This document shows, piece by piece, positions 23,004 to 25,515 of a stretch of 25,515 nt of DNA (position 1 is the first letter of the stretch; each line of letters begins with the position of its first letter). Origin of the DNA: an uncultured Collinsella sp. (lineage in GTDB: Bacteria; Actinomycetota; Coriobacteriia; Coriobacteriales; Coriobacteriaceae); contig CABUKS010000030.1 in the NCBI GenBank assembly GCA_902492235.1, forward strand, positions 1 through 25,515, written 5' to 3'. A program made the translations under genes and the position numbers. The notes below the pieces were generated by a model that was not told the origin of the DNA, searched no databases, and saw only the letters and a program-made list of their open reading frames with translations.

Positions 23004-23044
23004 CTATTCCTCAAAACTGAAAATCTTTCGATTTTGAGGAATAG
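23004..23044. repeat. CTATTCCTCAAAA hairpin, copy 1
   Basis: CTATTCCTCAAAA (23004-23016) and TTTTGAGGAATAG (23032-23044) pair perfectly over 13 bp. The interior has a GAAA/TTTC pair, so nearly all 41 nt can fold. No T tract follows. It lies 86 nt upstream of copy 2; the space between has a TATATT (23073-23078) that could be a -10 box for the ATPase gene. Confidence 0.9.
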
Positions 23045-23089
23045 AATTAAGCCAGCTCGGCCTTTAGCGAGGTATATTCGTTACAGAGA

Positions 23090-23130
23090 CTATTCCTCAA
23101 AACTGAAAATTATTCGTTTTTGAGGAATAG
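23090..23130. repeat. CTATTCCTCAAAA hairpin, copy 2
   Basis: The same 13-bp arms as copy 1, at 23090-23102 and 23118-23130. It ends 27 nt before the ATPase start codon and would lie in its leader. Confidence 0.9.
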
Positions 23131-23157
23131 CGATAAAAGACCGCGAGGAGGCCGCAA

Positions 23158-24354
23158 ATGAAACTCATCAATAGAACGTCATATATGGACACATTGACGA
23201 GCCTTATTGTCGTGCCGGATATCAAGGTCATCACGGGCATCCGACGTAGCGGTAAATCAAAATTGCTCGAGGCCCTCCGCGATTACGTGGAGGCAAATCT
23301 GCCCAATTCGAATGTCATCCATATTAACTACAACCTCGATGAGTTCGAAGGCTTGCTCGAATATCATGCCCTGCTCGCCTATGTAAAAGAGCATCGAGTG
23401 CTCGACAAGCAAAACTTCCTGCTTATCGACGAGGTTCAGATGTGCGACGGCTTTGAACGCGCGATCAACAGCCTCCATGCATCCGAGCAGTACGACATCT
23501 TCATCACCGGATCGAATGCCTTTTTGCTGTCGAGCGATCTGTCGACGCTCTTTACGGGGCGCACCTTCGAGATCGAGGTTTTCCCATTCTCGTTTGAGGA
23601 GTATCGCTCCTATGGCGACGAGGGCGAGGTCGACCGCGACTTCGATGAGTACGCGAGAACCGGCGGTATGTCCGGCTCTTACCCTTATCCATTGCAGGAG
23701 CAGCGCTATCAATATCTCTCCAATGTCTTTAAAACGCTCATCGTGAGGGATATCGTGCAGCGGCATAACGTGAGAAACGAATCGGCGCTGCTGCGCATTG
23801 CCGATTACATGATGGACAACGTCTCCAACATAACGTCGGCACGCAACATTACTGATGCATTAAATGCGGATGGGCTAAAGATTACGAACAAGACGGTCGG
23901 TGCGTACATGGGGTACCTGTGCGATGCGTTTGCCTTCTATAAAGTTCGTCGGTACGACATTCGCGGCAAAAAATACCTTAAGAGCGGCGAGAAGTACTAT
24001 CTGGCGGACCATGCGTTTAAATATGCGCTTCTTGGTACACGTGATATGGATTGGGGACGCGTATACGAGAACATGGTGGCAATCGAGCTGCTGCGCCGCG
24101 GATACGAGGTATATGTCGGCGTACTCTATAAAAAGGAAATAGACTTTGTAGCAATCAAGCGGAGCGAGAAACTCTACATTCAGGTGAGCGACGACATCAG
24201 CTCGGATAAGACATTTGAACGCGAGATTTCGCCACTGCTGAGCATTGGCGATGCGTATCCCAAGATGATTCTCGCCCGCACGCATCACGAGGCCACGGAT
24301 CGCGACGGGGTGCAGATCATGGACCTGGCGAGATGGCTGTGCGGCGAGGCGTAG
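23158..24354 (+). CDS. ATP-binding protein of the AAA_14 / DUF4143 family
   Basis: A 398-residue predicted ATPase. AAA+ part: Walker A GIRRSGKS (27-34), Walker B FLLIDEVQ (87-94), sensor ITGSN (116-120), then LFTGR (131-135) and the typical 'FEIEVFPFSFEEY'. The C-terminal DUF4143 domain has a PD-(D/E)XK-like layout: Glu303 in YENMVAIELL, EIDF (328-331), and YIQVSDD near 342, with RE and YPKMIL following; a Gln occupies the place where Lys is usual. These proteins are widespread in anaerobes and lack a proven function. The gene looks less GC-rich than its neighbours, and is enclosed by three copies of one hairpin, suggesting a transferable unit. AGGAGG precedes the ATG. Confidence 0.9.
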   Translation: MKLINRTSYMDTLTSLIVVPDIKVITGIRRSGKSKLLEALRDYVEANLPNSNVIHINYNLDEFEGLLEYHALLAYVKEHRVLDKQNFLLIDEVQMCDGFERAINSLHASEQYDIFITGSNAFLLSSDLSTLFTGRTFEIEVFPFSFEEYRSYGDEGEVDRDFDEYARTGGMSGSYPYPLQEQRYQYLSNVFKTLIVRDIVQRHNVRNESALLRIADYMMDNVSNITSARNITDALNADGLKITNKTVGAYMGYLCDAFAFYKVRRYDIRGKKYLKSGEKYYLADHAFKYALLGTRDMDWGRVYENMVAIELLRRGYEVYVGVLYKKEIDFVAIKRSEKLYIQVSDDISSDKTFEREISPLLSIGDAYPKMILARTHHEATDRDGVQIMDLARWLCGEA

Positions 24355-24360
24355 CAGAAA

Positions 24361-24407
24361 GTCCTATTCCTCAAAAATGAAAATTTTTCGATTTTGAGGA
24401 ATAGGAC
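24361..24407. repeat. CTATTCCTCAAAA hairpin, copy 3
   Basis: Arms 24361-24376 and 24392-24407 are perfect over 16 bp, with the 13-bp core of copies 1 and 2. It starts 6 nt after the ATPase stop codon, between that gene and the convergent coaX. Confidence 0.9.
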
Positions 24408-24460
24408 CGACGCGTTGCCTAGTTCGCCGCTCGTGCTCGTGCTCGACTTAAGCTCCCGCC

Positions 24461-25234
24461 CTATCCCAGCTCCTGCATGCGGCGATAGATTTCGCAGATG
24501 CCCTTAATGGTGAGTTGGCCATCGACCACGTCGAAGGCATCGGTCGAATCAGCGACGATGCCGGCGAGACCGCCCGTGGCGATAACGGTGGCATCGTCGC
24601 GGCCCAGCTCGCGCTTCATGCGCGCGACCAGGCCCTCGGCCATGGCGGCAGCGCCCACCACGGCGCCGACCTTGATGCATTCCTCGGTGTCGCGGCCGAT
24701 GGCGTGCTCGGGCGCCTCGAGCGGCACGCTGGCGAGCTTGGCGGCTCGGGCGGCAAGCGCGTCCATGGAGATGCGGATGCCCGGCGCGATCGCTCCGCCA
24801 ATGTAATAGCCGTCCTCGTCGATGACATCGATATTGGTTGCGGTGCCAAAGTCCACCACGATCGCCGGCGCGCCGTAGAAGGTCTCTGCCGCAACGGCGT
24901 TGGCGACACGGTCGGCGCCTACGGCCCGGGGGCGCGCCGCGCGCAGCTTGGTTACGGCGGCCGTCTGCGGCCCAATGACGATGGCGTCCGCGGCAATGCG
25001 GTCGGCCACGGCGTGCCACTCGCGCGAGAGCTGCGGCACCACGCCGGCAAAGGCGATCGCGTCGACCGCATCGAGTGAAAGGCCGTACATCTTAAAGAAG
25101 CCCATCAGGCGCACATGGATCTCGTCGGCGGTATAGGAGCGGTCGGTGGGCATGCGCCACGACTGCACCAGCTCGTTTCCGTCAAACAGGCCCATGGCCG
25201 TCTGCGTGTTTCCCATATCGATAGCGAGCAGCAT
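24461..25234 (-). CDS. coaX: Type III pantothenate kinase
   Basis: A 257-residue kinase for the first step of coenzyme A synthesis; type III enzymes are ASKHA-fold and insensitive to CoA feedback. Motifs are complete: AIDMGNTQTAMGLFD (4-18) for phosphate binding, GADRVANAVAA (about 106-116), VVDFGTATNIDV (about 126-137), and GGAIAPGIRISMDAL. The frame is open 7 residues further upstream, but the ATG at 25234 begins exactly at the family start and has GGGAG 7 nt before it. A minus-strand TACAAT (plus 25271-25276) could be its -10. In many bacteria coaX sits beside birA; here the birA-like gene is close, but on the other strand and separated by the ATPase unit. Confidence 0.94.
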   Translation of the reverse strand: MLLAIDMGNTQTAMGLFDGNELVQSWRMPTDRSYTADEIHVRLMGFFKMYGLSLDAVDAIAFAGVVPQLSREWHAVADRIAADAIVIGPQTAAVTKLRAARPRAVGADRVANAVAAETFYGAPAIVVDFGTATNIDVIDEDGYYIGGAIAPGIRISMDALAARAAKLASVPLEAPEHAIGRDTEECIKVGAVVGAAAMAEGLVARMKRELGRDDATVIATGGLAGIVADSTDAFDVVDGQLTIKGICEIYRRMQELG

Positions 25235-25279
25235 GTCTACTCCCGGTGTTGGCATAAAGGGACGCGCACCATTGTATAC

Positions 25280-25295
25280 GCGCCGTCGACGGCGC
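25280..25295. promoter_or_regulatory. Perfect 16-bp palindrome upstream of coaX
   Basis: GCGCCGTCGACGGCGC is fully self-complementary with no loop. It lies just upstream of the putative coaX -10 and could be a dimeric-regulator operator. The gap 25296-25371 shows nothing else I can call. Confidence 0.4.
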
Positions 25296-25371
25296 TCGGC
25301 TGCGATTCGTTCACGGCGATATGGGCTGAGGGGTTTTAAATATGAAGGAATTATGCTCTACGAGATTTTCC

Positions 25372-25400
25372 TTGCCGTTTACCGAACTCCCACGTAATAT
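25372..25400 (+). promoter_or_regulatory. Promoter of the initiator tRNA gene
   Basis: TTGCCG (25372-25377) and TAATAT (25395-25400) are spaced 17 nt apart, which predicts a start about 25 nt before the mature tRNA. Confidence 0.75.
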
Positions 25401-25431
25401 ACCTTCTTGCGCACATGAGGCGCCCAGACAT

Positions 25432-25508
25432 TGCGGGGTGGAGCAGTCTGGTAGCTCGCCGGGCTCATAACCCGGAGGTCGTAGGTTCAAATCCTGCCCC
25501 CGCGACCA
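25432..25508 (+). tRNA. Initiator tRNA-Met (anticodon CAT)
   Basis: A 77-nt cloverleaf with encoded CCA at 25506-25508. The acceptor stem pairs GCGGGG with CCCCGC, leaving an unusual U1-G72 apposition in place of a Watson-Crick pair. The anticodon loop is CTCATAA. Three successive G-C pairs (GGG/CCC) at the base of the anticodon stem, together with the non-Watson-Crick 1-72 pair, are the marks of an initiator tRNA. The T arm reads GGTTCAAATCC. Confidence 0.95.
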
Positions 25509-25515
25509 AGAACTT

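Overview
The window looks like chromosomal DNA from a high-GC anaerobic actinobacterium of class Coriobacteriia, most likely Collinsella or a close relative. This is inferred from the codon style, the NfnAB-type oxidoreductase pair, the single-chain double ECF ATPase, the FolP-FolK fusion and the very palindrome-rich intergenic regions. No 16S gene is present to confirm it. Most of the window is ordinary housekeeping and transport.

Layout. 1-2520 (+): tail of an unknown gene, a PTS EIIA domain protein behind a long perfect hairpin, a membrane-anchored PrsA-like foldase and a YqeY protein. 2767-6468 (+): a polar amino-acid ABC transporter operon (ATPase, Tat/lipoprotein binding protein, two permeases), then a cytidylate-kinase-like protein. 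6475-6860: a 386-bp palindrome cluster. 6943-10172 (-): NfnA/NfnB, then pth. 10287-12015: a low-GC-looking orphan gene with a DUF559-like nuclease fold, bracketed by two 200-bp palindromic elements. 12102-14691 (-): prs and glmU. 14886-18134 (+): a complete ECF vitamin/metal importer (EcfT, double EcfA, S component). 18174-18665: stacked palindromes. 18673-19491 (-): exonuclease III. 19628-22904 (+): sirtuin, FolP-FolK fusion, degenerate biotin-ligase-like protein. 23004-24407: an AAA+/DUF4143 ATPase gene enclosed by three copies of one hairpin. 24461-25234 (-): coaX. 25432-25508 (+): initiator tRNA-Met with a good promoter.

How the genes fit together. The ABC operon encodes one full importer. 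EcfT, EcfA and EcfS form one ECF transporter with coupled translation (ATGA overlap). NfnA and NfnB overlap by 10 nt and form one flavin/iron-sulfur complex linking ferredoxin, NADH and NADPH. glmU and prs supply UDP-GlcNAc and PRPP. FolP-FolK makes the dihydropteroate branch of folate.

The most interesting signal is between the genes. A series of hairpins has unrelated stems but the same loop heptamer GGGACAG (or GGGGACGG). Several occur as inverted doublets, resembling REPINs but with the loop conserved instead of the stem. Several other palindrome families occur as well: three tandem CTGTAACA units, two GGACAGTTAGTTCAG elements, and three CTATTCCTCAAAA hairpins round the ATPase gene. Protein-level oddities are a roughly 125-residue Ala/Glu/Pro-rich insertion inside dihydropteroate synthase, a biotin-ligase-like protein lacking its catalytic lysine and glycine-rich loop, and a low-complexity linker in the double ECF ATPase.
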